A stretch of 64,000 nt of DNA from Balanoglossus misakiensis (GCA_040954595.2 CM082578.2:1612001-1676000); one strand, 5' to 3'. Numbered from the stretch's first letter, positions 47,252 through 58,990 are shown. Made by a program: numbers and translations. Notes: generated by a model from the letters alone, not told the origin.

Positions 47252-50200
47252 ATGTCTATCAACGCCGAACAACCAGCGGTTCAAGACCCTCTTCCCGATC
47301 TCAAGAAACGAAGAACAGTGTGCCGATCGCAACTTACGAAGGCTTTCAACAAAGCAGAAGGAGAAATCGCGCAATACAACGATTCAAACGATGAGGCCGA
47401 CAAGTCACAAGTCTACGCTACAATCAAAGCAACCTACGCTCTCGTCCTGACGAGATATTCGCGACTCGCAGCCATCGACGAACAGATTTTCAACAACACT
47501 CCAGATCCCGAAACCGATAGAGATGTCGAAGAAACTGGCGACTACGAAGTTACAATTTCAGAGAGAAAAGAACTCATCGGACAGTTTATCGAAACTCATC
47601 AACATGATTTCACTACAATTCGAAATGCAGCTGTTTCTACGGCCGAATCTACGCGGCCAGTCGTCGCCCAACGAAAAACGGTTCAACTACCCAAACTCGA
47701 GCTCCAAACTTTCGCAGGGAACACACTGAAATGGGTAAGCTTCATGGATACTTTCAACGCATCTGTTCATCAGGACAGTTCACTTTCTAACGTTCAAAAG
47801 TTCACGTACCTACGAAGTCTCGTAACGGACGAGGCAGCACGCTCCATTGAAGGACTCGAACTTACCGAGGCAAATTATGCCAACGCTATAGCAATTTTGA
47901 AGGAAAGATACGGTCAAACGCAAACGATCATCAGCGCTCACATGAAAGCTCTGTGGGAACTGCCCACCCCGACTGCTGATGTAACAAGTCTACGTCAATT
48001 CTACGATACACTCGAATCCCACGTACGCGGTCTAGACGCTCTGGGAGAGAAAGAAACTTCATATGGGAAACTACTGATACCCATGATACTGGAAAAACTA
48101 CCCACAGAGGTACAACAAATACTGGCTCGTTCTCGCGGAGAAGTTCCCTGGGACTTGCCCGATCTCCGCAAAGCCGTCCTATGTGAAATAAGGGCCAGAT
48201 CTGTAGGCAACGACAGTGATGTCCATCGCCACCCGGCAACCATAGCCACCTTTCATTCCAATTCTACGACTCGAGGGCAGAGATTTTCTCGGTCACCAAA
48301 TCAGCAACGTCCCTGCGTCTACTGCAAGGGAACTCATTCACCAAACGATTGCACAGTTGTATCTGATGCTAAATCACGTATGGAGATCGTACGCCGAGAC
48401 AAACTTTGCTATAACTGTCTGGGAAAACATGTAGTCGGAAAATGCATTTCCAAATACTCGTGCAGACACTGTCAACGCAAACATCATACTTCGCTACATC
48501 AAACTGACTTTGTTCGCAACAATAGAGCCGGAAACCAAACCGAGTCCCGCAGTGAAAATGGCCGTCAAACTGAACGAAACAAGGGACACAAAGTGAACAA
48601 TTCTGCAAATGACAGGGAACGACGTTCATCAATGTCAGAAAATACACAGGTGCATTTCTCATCCGGGAGTAGTGCACTGACCGGTCCGGTACTATTGAAA
48701 ACTGCTAAAATCCCAGTCTCCGCAAACAACGGAACTGTCGTCACCGCGACTGTACTTTTCGATGAAGGGGCGAACCGTACATTCGTAACAGAAAGTTTCG
48801 CCGATCGCGTTCGCGCCAATATTTCACGCTCAGAATCGCTCAATCTCGCCGCCTTCGGAAATAAACACACACGCATGCGTTCCATGAAGAAAGGGACCTT
48901 CGACCTCCACACCATAGCTGGTAACAAATTACCAATTGACGCGCTTCTGATTCCCGAAATTTCCGCGGGCCTCAAAAATCATGTTGATCCGTATCTGCTA
49001 ACATTACCGTACTTACAGGGCCTCCGTTTGGCCCACCCTGTCTCGAACGACAGGTGCTATGATATTGATATTCTCATAGGCGCGGATTATTACTGGAGTT
49101 TTGTAGGAAACGAAATTATCCGCGGTCAAGGTCCTACCGCCGTTAGTTCGCCATTCGGCTACTTACTCTCCGGCCCAAAACTGAAAGGGAAATCTACTGC
49201 TGCCGCAAACGTATTTCATGTCATTACGGACACTTTGAATGACAACGCGATAACTTCATATTGGGACTTAGAGTCCATCGGCATAAAAGACAACGTAGCG
49301 CGAACCGACACCGAGCTCACCAAAGAAGCCGAATTCGAAGCATATAGAGATACGCATCTTCGTCGCGAGGACAATCACTTCGTCGCCAAGTTACCATGGA
49401 AACCGGACCATGATCCGCTACCTACTAACTTTCGTGTTGCTAGTAATAGAACACGCGCAATGATACGCAGACTTCCTTCGGACATTCTAACTATATACGA
49501 TAAAGTCATCGCCGAGCAAGAAAAACAGGGTTTCATTGAACGCGTCGAAAACGACAACCCTGAAGGTGGTCACTACCTGCCGCATAGACACGTCAAAAAA
49601 GACTCCGCGACCACACCCATCCGTATCGTCTACGATTGTAGTTGCAAAGGCGACAACACGTCTCCAAGCCTGAACGATTGTTTGTTAACAGGGCCACCGT
49701 TATTGAACGATTTAACGTCCATTCTACTGCGCTTCAGAGCAAATCCGATCGCAATCGCTAGCGATATCGAGAAGGCATTCCTTCAAATACGACTTGAACC
49801 ACACGACAGAAAGTTCACAAAGTTCTTGTGGCTTTCAAACGCGAGTGACACCGAAAGTGAATTCGTCACATATCAGTTCAAATCGGTTTTATTCGGAGCG
49901 GTTTGTAGCCCATTCATACTCAACGCCGTTGTAAAGACGCAACTAGAAGCTAATCCGGAAATTCCCGCCGCCTCGGACTTGAAGCGAGATATTTACGTTG
50001 ATGATGTAATCAGTGGATGCGCTTCTGAAACTGAAGCCAAAACATACTACGCGGAATCCAACAAACTCATGGATTCTTGTGGTTTCAACTTGCGTTCGTG
50101 GTCATCGAACAATGACTCTGTGCGTACACTTGCTGAGAATGACAACAAACTAAATCCGTCACCGCGTGTAAATACTCTCGGAATGCAATGGAACACAGAA

Positions 50201-52906
50201 AATGATACGCTCACGTACAAAGATATCGCTGGTAAATCCCCAAACGTGCTACCCACTAAACGCGACGTGGTCAGTCACACAGCGTCACTGTATGACCCGC
50301 TGGGTCTACTTACACCCGTGCATGTCAAAGCAAAACTACTCATCCAAGAAATATGGAAAGCCGATGTACATTGGGATGAGCCCCTCGAGGAAACCATATC
50401 AAACGCATGGTGTACAATCGCTGATAATTTGAATCAAAGCGCCAATACTACATTGAACCGGCAATATTTTCCTGAGACTGCCAAGCCAGTCAACACCGAC
50501 TGCGAACTACACGTTTTCGCTGACGCTTCAATGAAAGCATACGGTGCTGTTGTTTACCTAAAGAAAGATAACGAAACCGCACTTGTCATGGCCAAAAACC
50601 GCGTGGCTCCAATCAACAACAAGACACTGACTTTGCCCAGATTGGAGCTGATGGCCGCTGTTATCGCCACTCGACTGAGTAAATTCGTGTGCGACGCGCT
50701 GTCTTCAAAATACAACTTCACAAAACGCGTTCTTTGGTCAGATTCGCAGATCGTACTACATTGGATAAATAGCGATAAAAAGCTGCCTATCTTCACTGCA
50801 AACAGAGTGAAGGAAATAAAAGATTTCCCACACGACTACAAATACTGTCCAACCGCCTACAATCCCGCTGATCTTCTTACACGCGGAATTTCTGCTGAAG
50901 AGCTGAACAAGTCTGAACTCTGGTGGAAAGGACCAGAGTGGTTGCCAACGAAAGATAGTTGGCCTATCTGCCATCTGTTTGACTCCCCATTGTTCGAGGA
51001 ACAAACTGATACAATCGCGAACTTTGGCGAGGTCACGACTGAGGAAAACGATACTTCAGTCCACCACCTAGTTGGTCTACCCTCCGAAGGGGTACGTTCT
51101 GTATTGCCTGCTGTCAACGATGACTACGCCGTTCATCGCGACTTGCCGCACAATGAACCGTACACACGCGAGTCTCCACAAATAAACTCGCCGTCAGAAA
51201 TTGTCGCACCGAGCGAGATTCCCGTTGGAATTCAACATGCTATTGACGCATCGAACTACAGTCCTCTAAACAAACTCCTTCGAATTACTGCATATGTTCG
51301 CCGCTTTGTGTCTATACTGAAACACAGAAGCGATGTACCGCGCGGACCGATCACAGCTGACGAGATCAATGAATCAGAAATCATATGGATCAAAGAAATC
51401 CAGAGCGACACATACCGCGATACCATAAATTCGCTACGTGGTCAAAACAAGAAATACGGTCCGTTAGTAAGACAGCTGAAACTTTTCATCGATGATGACG
51501 AAATTCTACGCTGCGGGGGACGCATACATAACGCACCAGTAAATTTCGCTACCAAGTTCCCCATCCTACTGCCCAATGGTCATCATTTCACCGATTTGAT
51601 CATTCAACATGATCATATCCGACTCAAACACGGTGGAACTCAATCCGTCATCACGTCACTACGACAACGCTACTGGATACCGCAGATTCGACGCGCAGTG
51701 AAGTCTATCGCGCGCAAATGTGTAATTTGTCGACGGGTTGATGGCAAACCGTATCAAAAGCCATTAACTGCACCATTACCGGACTATCGTGTAAACATGG
51801 TGCCACCGTTCACGGTAACGGGAGTTGATTTCACAGGAGCCTTATTCGTCAAAACAACAGACAAGAAAGAAATGAAATGTTACGTGTGCTTGTTTACATG
51901 CGCAGTAACACGTGCAGTCCATCTTGAACTTGTGCCAGACCTGAGCACTCACTCCTTTATGATGGCATTTCGACGTTTCGCAGCACGGCGATCTCTACCT
52001 ACGAAAATGTTATCGGACAATGCTTCAACATATCTTTCTGCTGCTGACGAACTCCGTGATTTACTCGAGTCAGCTGAAGTCAAGAAAGAACTTTCTGAAC
52101 ATCGCGTCACTTGGACCTTCATACCAAAACGCGCACCCTGGTATGGTGGGTTTTGGGAACGTTTAATTGGCCTGACGAAGACCGCGATCAAAAAAGTACT
52201 AGGTCGCTCGTTTATCACGTTCGAAGAACTACGCACACTTCTCGCGGAGATTGAAGCGACACTCAATGATCGACCTTTGACCTATGTGTCTACAACTGAG
52301 GATGACCCGGTTGCCTTGACTCCGTCACATCTACTGAACGGTCGACCATTAACGCCTCTACCGAACTTACCTGTGGACCTTGATGAATACAATGATCCAT
52401 CATATGGAAACCACAACATACTCAATGAGCGACACCGTCATTTGTGTCATCTTCTGTCTGATTTCTGGAGGAGATGGTCTACCGAATACCTCACCGCCCT
52501 CAGAGAGCGACATCAACTGACTGCCACTGGTACAAAAACCAATTCTATTCAGGTTGGTGACATAGTACTTGTACACAGTGATGTGGACAAACGAATGAAA
52601 TGGAGAATGGCCAAAGTTCTCAAACTTTATTACGGGAACGATGGTCTGGTAAGATCTGCAGAAATCAAGACATCATCGGGTAAAACCAATCGACCAATCC
52701 AGAAACTTTACCCGCTGGAGGTGCAGTCACCCAACTGTGTGGAAACTACGGACGATCGTCCTGAACACGACGTTCCTGCGTTCACTCAAGGAGGAGTGGA
52801 TCGCGAAGACACAACGCAACCAGACGACCATCGAAGTGTTCGTCCAAAACGGAAAACAGCCATCGCTGCCCGACAACTGATCCAGAGTTGTATCAAGGAC
52901 TTGTGA
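47252..52906 (+). CDS. BEL/Pao gag-pol polyprotein, intact
   Basis: Starting at ATG 47252, the first in-frame ATG after the primer-binding site, it encodes 1,884 residues without interruption. Order: a Gag-like region (DUF1759 type, LPKLELQTFAGNTLKW), three Cys/His zinc knuckles (CVYCKGTHSPNDC, CYNCLGKH, CRHCQRKH), an aspartic protease (LFDEGANRTF), reverse transcriptase with YVDD at residues 915-918, RNase H (HVFADASMKAYGAV), and integrase. The integrase has an H2C2 zinc finger, Asp in TGVDFTG, Asp in LSDNAST, Glu in GGFWERL, and a C-terminal DUF5641-like domain. It copies its RNA to DNA and integrates it. No envelope-like frame follows. Confidence 0.95.
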   Translation: MSINAEQPAVQDPLPDLKKRRTVCRSQLTKAFNKAEGEIAQYNDSNDEADKSQVYATIKATYALVLTRYSRLAAIDEQIFNNTPDPETDRDVEETGDYEVTISERKELIGQFIETHQHDFTTIRNAAVSTAESTRPVVAQRKTVQLPKLELQTFAGNTLKWVSFMDTFNASVHQDSSLSNVQKFTYLRSLVTDEAARSIEGLELTEANYANAIAILKERYGQTQTIISAHMKALWELPTPTADVTSLRQFYDTLESHVRGLDALGEKETSYGKLLIPMILEKLPTEVQQILARSRGEVPWDLPDLRKAVLCEIRARSVGNDSDVHRHPATIATFHSNSTTRGQRFSRSPNQQRPCVYCKGTHSPNDCTVVSDAKSRMEIVRRDKLCYNCLGKHVVGKCISKYSCRHCQRKHHTSLHQTDFVRNNRAGNQTESRSENGRQTERNKGHKVNNSANDRERRSSMSENTQVHFSSGSSALTGPVLLKTAKIPVSANNGTVVTATVLFDEGANRTFVTESFADRVRANISRSESLNLAAFGNKHTRMRSMKKGTFDLHTIAGNKLPIDALLIPEISAGLKNHVDPYLLTLPYLQGLRLAHPVSNDRCYDIDILIGADYYWSFVGNEIIRGQGPTAVSSPFGYLLSGPKLKGKSTAAANVFHVITDTLNDNAITSYWDLESIGIKDNVARTDTELTKEAEFEAYRDTHLRREDNHFVAKLPWKPDHDPLPTNFRVASNRTRAMIRRLPSDILTIYDKVIAEQEKQGFIERVENDNPEGGHYLPHRHVKKDSATTPIRIVYDCSCKGDNTSPSLNDCLLTGPPLLNDLTSILLRFRANPIAIASDIEKAFLQIRLEPHDRKFTKFLWLSNASDTESEFVTYQFKSVLFGAVCSPFILNAVVKTQLEANPEIPAASDLKRDIYVDDVISGCASETEAKTYYAESNKLMDSCGFNLRSWSSNNDSVRTLAENDNKLNPSPRVNTLGMQWNTENDTLTYKDIAGKSPNVLPTKRDVVSHTASLYDPLGLLTPVHVKAKLLIQEIWKADVHWDEPLEETISNAWCTIADNLNQSANTTLNRQYFPETAKPVNTDCELHVFADASMKAYGAVVYLKKDNETALVMAKNRVAPINNKTLTLPRLELMAAVIATRLSKFVCDALSSKYNFTKRVLWSDSQIVLHWINSDKKLPIFTANRVKEIKDFPHDYKYCPTAYNPADLLTRGISAEELNKSELWWKGPEWLPTKDSWPICHLFDSPLFEEQTDTIANFGEVTTEENDTSVHHLVGLPSEGVRSVLPAVNDDYAVHRDLPHNEPYTRESPQINSPSEIVAPSEIPVGIQHAIDASNYSPLNKLLRITAYVRRFVSILKHRSDVPRGPITADEINESEIIWIKEIQSDTYRDTINSLRGQNKKYGPLVRQLKLFIDDDEILRCGGRIHNAPVNFATKFPILLPNGHHFTDLIIQHDHIRLKHGGTQSVITSLRQRYWIPQIRRAVKSIARKCVICRRVDGKPYQKPLTAPLPDYRVNMVPPFTVTGVDFTGALFVKTTDKKEMKCYVCLFTCAVTRAVHLELVPDLSTHSFMMAFRRFAARRSLPTKMLSDNASTYLSAADELRDLLESAEVKKELSEHRVTWTFIPKRAPWYGGFWERLIGLTKTAIKKVLGRSFITFEELRTLLAEIEATLNDRPLTYVSTTEDDPVALTPSHLLNGRPLTPLPNLPVDLDEYNDPSYGNHNILNERHRHLCHLLSDFWRRWSTEYLTALRERHQLTATGTKTNSIQVGDIVLVHSDVDKRMKWRMAKVLKLYYGNDGLVRSAEIKTSSGKTNRPIQKLYPLEVQSPNCVETTDDRPEHDVPAFTQGGVDREDTTQPDDHRSVRPKRKTAIAARQLIQSCIKDL

Positions 52907-53094
52907 ACAATCTGGACGATTCTATGACATTGAACATTAGTGTCAGAACTTTTCGCACATTTTTTTGCTGTGTTTGTTTCAGTGTTAGATTTCGACAACT
53001 TTTCCCATCGATATTCATTCGACGATTTCGTACATTGACTCTTGCCTATTAAAATGACTTTCAGTCGGATTTTCACTTTGGGCCCGCCGGAGAA

Positions 53095-53442
53095 TATCGT
53101 AAAGTTTGGGAAAAGGAAATATCTTTGATGATTTACATGTTGTTTTCTCGTGTTTGTAGTGCTTGAGCTTGATGCAAAAACCGGATTTGGTTGAGTTTTA
53201 ATTTATGCATTACCGGTGAAACTGACGTCAAATGTAGCAAAATCCTACGGTTTGAGCCAATCGGTGCTCATGGGTTTCCCGCGTCCGATGGACTATTTTG
53301 GGAGCTGACATTCTGGAATTTTCTAGTTCAGTGTTGTTTTGGAAAACTGCGAGTCGCACGCATCGCAGTACTGTTCTGTACCTGTTCGTGGTTTCACGGA
53401 AGTCCGATATAAAGAGCTTTGCTCAATAAATTCACCCCCACA
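53095..53442 (+). repeat. BEL/Pao 3' LTR
   Basis: Identical to 46867-47214 by direct reading. It is followed by the second AATGT (53443-53447). Confidence 0.9.
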
Positions 53443-54108
53443 AATGTTGAATGTTCATGTACTATTATGTTGCACAATATTCAGGGGTTGTACTCTCATT
53501 TCCAGGACCTGCAAGCAGACGACAGATTTATGACAGTTGACTTTATATGCTTGACAGAAACGTGGCTAGCAATCACAGATACGCAGACTGATGTACCACT
53601 GAGTGGATTTGAATTTCACCACAAGCCAAGGGGACTGTGCTATGACACTTCTGACCCTGTGACATCAGATTTGAAGCAGCAGGCTCATGGAGGCGTAGGA
53701 GTTTATTCAAGTGTGAATCAATGCATTGAGATCTTGAATCTGTCAGTTGCAAATTTGGAATTCACTGCATTCTATGTGACAAATCAGAAACTGACTGTAG
53801 CCGTTGTATATAGACCTCAATCATATAAAAGTAGTCTGTTCAGGGAAAACCTTGTGCAGTTGATGATAGAGATGGAGAAAAGACCTGGTGGCAACATTAT
53901 CATTGGTGACTTCAATGAAAATATATTGGTCTCTTCACCTGTGCTCAAATTAATGGAGGAAAGGGGATTTAGACAGTGTGTAACAGGATCAACTACAGAA
54001 AGCGGAACATTGATTGACCACGTCTATGTAAAAAATGTACACAATGCAAGTGTTGAAATTGTGCAAACTTATTTCAGTTTTCACAATGCATTGTGCGTGA
54101 AAATTTAA
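53443..54108 (+). pseudogene. Helentron C-terminal AP-like endonuclease, separated by the BEL insertion
   Basis: The coding sequence resumes in the helicase frame right after the target duplication and runs about 220 residues to TAA at 54106. It is an exonuclease-endonuclease-phosphatase domain: LHNIQGL near the start, FICLTETWL (catalytic Glu), GGVGVY, VAVVYRPQ, IIIGDFNEN (Asp and Asn), GTLIDHVYV and a final FSFHNAL where the family usually has SDHxxL. Helentrons carry such a domain at the C-terminus of Rep-helicase, thought to be captured from a LINE. The last motif is altered (Phe instead of Asp), so nuclease activity may be reduced. It has no start codon of its own and is now cut off from the helicase. 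Confidence 0.85.
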
Positions 54109-54466
54109 ATCAATGTGAAGTTGTGACTTTAACTGTTCACTACAATAACAGAAGAGGGTGTACATATGTTAAGTATGCCAAATTTATATTGTGTAAAGTT
54201 CTTAATGGGTTTGAAATTACAGATGTGAATTTTAGAGTCCTACATGTTGTCAATGCCATAAGGGGCCACGGTGGCACATGTAAATCAATGGCATTTCGTC
54301 TGAAAGGAGACAATTAGGGGGAAAACAATTTGTATTGAAAATAAAGGTCAATGTGTTACTTGGAAATAATCTGGCAGCATCTGTAAATGAATCTGTGCTC
54401 ATAACTGCTATATTCCATATATATATTTTGCATGCATGTATGTATGTATGTATGTATGTATGTATG

Positions 54467-54497
<31 letters not shown>

Positions 54498-55963
54498 GTA
54501 TGTATGTATGTATGTATGTATGAACCGTGTATGTGTATGTGTGGATATGTACATTAGTGGACCCTTGCTGTAGTGATTGTGCTAGGAGACAAAGTACAAG
54601 GATTTTGTGAAAGTGAACACTTGCCTAAGAATTTCTTCTGGCTGTGAGAGACGATAATGGAAGAATATATTACCAGGAGACTAAGTGCAGATACATACAA
54701 CACATTATGAAATGGCATTTTCATCAGTCCATGCAAAACTAATGCAACCATGCATAAGGTGAATCTTCCTGGTTGTGATCTTCAGCATTTTAACGACAAT
54801 GACCATATGGCATCACTGGGCAGATGGCCAACGATATTATCAACCAGGAACATTGTGTTCTGCTGTATACCACAATGGAAAGATCAGCAGGATGTCCAGC
54901 CTGAAAATATTGATTGAAGAGGAATGGTGTCATGAATGTAATGTCGCTGAAATTGTACCTAGTGGCAAGCAGCTTCATGTTGGAATTCGTGAAAGAACGC
55001 AGACCTGTGAAACTGACCTATTAGACATATATACTTCTGTCATATAGTCTGATCTGACATTTAGACTCTGCAAAAACTGTGTCTACTCTAGCAACACTGG
55101 AACTGTGTGCAAACTGGTGCACACTGATTTAGCTACATGTATTAAGGAATTTCTGGATACCACCATAAGACTGGGAATTGAAACATCAGCTCACTGCAAG
55201 TGTTCACAGCAAATTAGAACTTGTTCGGGCAAGTTCACTGTGTTCAGCTGCACGAATTATGTTCCATTTTAACCCTGTGCATTTGCTGGACTATTGGTAT
55301 AAAGTGGAATATGTCATTCTTATAAGCCCTGAATGTTAATATGCTGCTCTCTGCAATACAGTTCTCAAATGTGAATTTGGTAATTTTCAAGCTCTGCCAA
55401 TGTCACTAAAGATATTGAACTTGTGACAAATAGATTACAGTATTAAGAGTACTGTACATGCCCTGAATGTTGAACTGTACCTACTGGTGCATAGTAAATC
55501 AATTAGTTTACTTAATACAGAAACAGCAGTATGTAGACACCAAATTGCAAAATGTCACCTTTTGCAGCATACCAACGTCTGCGAATCAATTGTAGACAAG
55601 TGTACAAGTTATGGAGTGTTCATCAGAAACGCAGATGTTATTGTGGTAGTTGACGATTAAATGTTGTCACAGGACACTGTTTATGTGCGTTATATTATTG
55701 TTCATTATAGCAAGGGTCCACTGTATGTTCAGCGTGTATGTTTGTCCACCCACATCAGGAACAGTATATTTTTAGTGTATAGATGCTGGCAGGGCTATAA
55801 ATAAATGTTGTTGAACTGTGTACAAACACCAAATTCCTGCATGTGTACATGCATAGCTGGCTAATTGTTAAAGACAGCAGCTGTTTCATTTGGTGTATCT
55901 ATAGTACACATGCCATTGGCAACTGTATGGGTCAGTCACTGTTTGCTAATTGTTGATCTCTTG

Positions 55964-56007
<44 letters not shown>

Positions 56008-57071
56008 CGCAGTCTACATTTTCTCTTCTGTAACCCCTTAATTGGACCACAGTGGCCTTAGCACTATGTTTGTTTACTTGTCCCTGATTGGCATTGGCCT
56101 GAAGTCATTCTGTGCAAAATGATGGACATCTTGTGCAGACTTCACCAAAAGAGATCCTGGCCTTATAAAATACATATACCTCTTCTATGACAAGGGAATC
56201 CATTCAATTATTTGTACTTTAATCAAACAATGACAACATTAGATGGTTATGTGACAACGGGGAACTTAATTTGTGGCATGCATGCACATTGTGACAATGG
56301 ATAAATCCAATGTATTATAGTGTTCTGTAGAAGTTACTTTTCTGTGATTATTTCAGGAATGTGACTTGTTGTTTTATGAGCAAAGTGATGTTCTGTGGTG
56401 TTATGAAATAACTTCGGGGATAGAAACTTTCACTGACATTGTTTTGTATTCATAAGAAATTAATATATTGAATAGTATGTGAAGATGTTTGCAATTGCAG
56501 TTACTGAATATAATATGTATTTGTATGAACTGGCATATGACTATTGTGTACATGTAATGGTGTGAAATGGCTAATGCACACTTTTGTGGACATATACTAC
56601 GACCAAAGTGATTGTGCAGACCATTTCCACAGCACAACAATTTTCTAAGAGTGGAATGCATTCTCAACTTTTAGCATGTTGTGCGACATGGAATGTGTCC
56701 AAAAAGTCACTGTGGCACTGATAACGAAATTGCACATATTGTGCTGAACAGTGGAATTCTCCATGAAGACCAATAACATTAAGGAGTACTTGTATTTTGA
56801 AACCTCTGTGCTGTATTCATTTTATGAAGAGAAATTGTTGTAAACTGGGTTCCTAAATTGTTCAATTGCTGTAATATGATGAAATAGATCAATAAATCAT
56901 AGCATGAAATAAAGGAGATTGAAGTGAGATCAGAATTATTTCCACAAAGTGCAATAAGTGAACCATTACTGTTGTTAATACAAGAACTGTATTTGATTAA
57001 TTCAATTGGGCAAATGAAACAGCACATTTGCACACCTACTAAAACATTAGCAATCTTGCACAAATAATGAT
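54109..57071 (+). other. 3' non-coding part of the Helentron
   Basis: This stretch is TG-rich. It has a long (TATG)n microsatellite at 54433-54521 and (TG)n at about 55963-56006. A 90-codon frame at 54775-55047 is unrecognised. Helentrons and their non-autonomous relatives often carry short tandem repeats near the 3' end. No gene is supported. Confidence 0.5.
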
Positions 57072-57085
57072 ACACTTGCAAGTGT
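57072..57085. terminator. Candidate 3'-terminal palindrome of the Helentron
   Basis: ACACTTGCAAGTGT is a perfect 14-nt palindrome just inside the right edge, where the flanking repeat family resumes at about 57091. Helitron-type elements carry a hairpin near the 3' end that signals termination of strand transfer. This one has no loop, so the role is tentative. Confidence 0.35.
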
Positions 57086-57090
57086 TTGTA

Positions 57091-58990
57091 AAATTAAGTA
57101 TGCACATAATTAATGAGATAAGCAGGTTTCACAGATTACCCCAAAAGAAGGCTTTTCCTTTTAAAGCTATCCCTACAAATGGCAAGGCTGTACCTGCTCT
57201 GGATAGCAAGATAAAACAAAGTAGGTTAAAGGTCACCTGAGATCACCCGAAATGTGGGCAGAAAATGTTGACGCCATAGTTGTCCATGTCCAAGAAAAGT
57301 CAGACCTCTAGCACTAATGGTTAGCATGGAATTAGGTATGCACATAATTAATGAGTTAGGCAGGTGTCACAGGTGACCCCAATATATCGCTTTTCATTAT
57401 AGTCCAAACCCTCCGAACACTAACGCTCTACCTGCTGTGGATACCAAGATATGCGAAAGTAGGTCAAAGGTTATCCAAGGCCACCCGAAATTTGGGCAAA
57501 AAAATTCGACCCAATACTCGTACAGATCCAACAAACACCAGACCTGTAGCCCTGTTGGTTTGCCTGGAATTAGGTATGCACATAATTAATGAGTTAGGCA
57601 GGTGTCACAGGTGACCCTAAATTTTGGCTTCTTATTTTGGTACCATCCACCCAAACACCTAAGCTGTACCTGCTCTGGATGCCGCGATATGAGGAAGTAG
57701 GTCAAAGGTCACCCAAGGTCACCCAAAATGTGGGCAAAAACATTTGACCCCATAGTGGTACATATCCAACAAACACCAGACCTGTAGCCCCCTTGGTTCG
57801 CCTAGAATTAGGTATGCACATAATTAATGAGTTAGGCAGGAATCACAGGTGACCCTAAATTTTGGCTTCTTATTTTCATACCATCCACCCAAACACCTAA
57901 GCTGTACCTGCTGTAAATGCCGAGATATGAGGAAGTAGGTCAAAGGTCACCCAAGGTCACCCCAAATTTTGGGGGATAATTTGACCCCATACTGGTTCAT
58001 GTCCAACAAAAATCAGACCTGTAGCCCTATTGGTTTGCCTGGAATTAGGTATGCACATAATTAATGAGTTAGGCAGGTGTCACAGGTGACCCTTGAATTT
58101 GGCTTCTTATTTTGGTACCATCCACCCAAACACCTAAGCTGTACCTGCTCTGGATGCCGAGATATGCGGAAGAAGGTCAAAGGTCACTCAAGGTCACCCC
58201 AAATTTCGGGGGATAATTTGACCCCATACTGGTCCATGTCTAACAAAAATCAGACCTGTAGCCCTATTGGTTTGCCTCGAATTAGGTATGCACATAATTA
58301 ATGAGTTAGGCAGGTGTCACAGGTGACCCTTGAATTAATTTGGCTTCTTTTTGTGGTCCTATGCTGCACACTGGCCGATAGGACTATTGCACCAACCAGA
58401 ATTCTACAAAACGACTTGGCCATAGCTTAACTATAGTGGAATACGTATAGGTATAGATTTCATAAAAAAATTAATATAAAAAAATCGGTCGATTTTTCAT
58501 ATTATTTTTTCCAGTTGGAACTGATTGTTGGAAGGTAGGCTAGCTGCACAATAAATTTGAAGCTGATCAGCCCAGCGGATGTTGAGATATTGGGCATAAA
58601 TCTAAGATCCTAGGTGGCCATAGCTTAACTATGGAAAGTATAGGCCTAAGGCTGGGTCCAATGGTCTTGAAAAATATGAAAAATAATGCTTTAAAAATCA
58701 TCTCCTCAAAATCGGCAAAGACTTGAACATTGAAATTTTGCATATAGGACCCTGGCCATATGGTCCACAAAGTTTGTTCAAAGAATTTTGATTCGTCATT
58801 TTTTATGCAAATGAGATCAATTTTAAACTTTCAATCCAAGATGGCTGCCAGGTCATGTGACCTGTTGCCATAGTTACATGATCAGAAAATTACTTGCTTT
58901 GAGATTTACCTATGAGCCAAATTTCAAGTCATTGGGTGCAACGGTCTTCGAATAGCGGCTGTTTTTAAGAGTGGGAAGAAGAATAATAAT
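57091..58990 (+). repeat. DR1-containing repeat array, right copy
   Basis: Tandem ~238-bp units (GGTGTCACAGGTGACC at about 57363, 57600, 58076, 58313) are followed by a unique 3' part to an (AAT)n tail at 58980. Perfect AGGTCAAAGGTCA motifs occur at 57699, 57937 and 58174. Positions 58330-58536 match 25495-25702 of the left copy. Confidence 0.8.

Larger units (their letters stand above)
46867..53442 (+). mobile_element. Complete BEL/Pao LTR retrotransposon
   Basis: This 6,576-bp element has two 348-bp LTRs that I find identical base for base, one intact gag-pol frame and an AATGT target duplication. Identical LTRs mean very recent insertion, and nothing visible prevents activity. It sits in the coding sequence of the Helentron between helicase and endonuclease, same orientation. 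Its balanced, C-rich + strand composition contrasts with the Helentron around it. Confidence 0.95.
25703..57090 (+). mobile_element. Giant Helentron-type Helitron (interrupted)
   Basis: The element is bracketed by copies of the DR1 repeat family and shares a strong + strand bias to G and T over C in its non-coding parts. It holds an RPA-like gene, a Rep-helicase-endonuclease frame with protease domains, and a palindrome at 57072-57085 next to the inferred right end. The combination of OTU protease, Rep, Pif1-like helicase and a C-terminal AP-type endonuclease is diagnostic of Helentrons (Helitron2), which replicate by rolling circle. About 24 kb remain after subtracting the nested BEL element and one MITE, unusually large for the group. 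Both ends are inferred from composition and flanking repeats, not proven. Confidence 0.6.

Noticed and set aside
53191-53412. 73-codon frame present in both LTRs
   Set aside because: It duplicates only because the LTRs are identical; no domain is visible.
53443-54108. Endonuclease domain as part of an independent LINE
   Set aside because: It is in frame with the helicase across the BEL target duplication, no reverse transcriptase follows, and Helentrons carry such a domain at this position.
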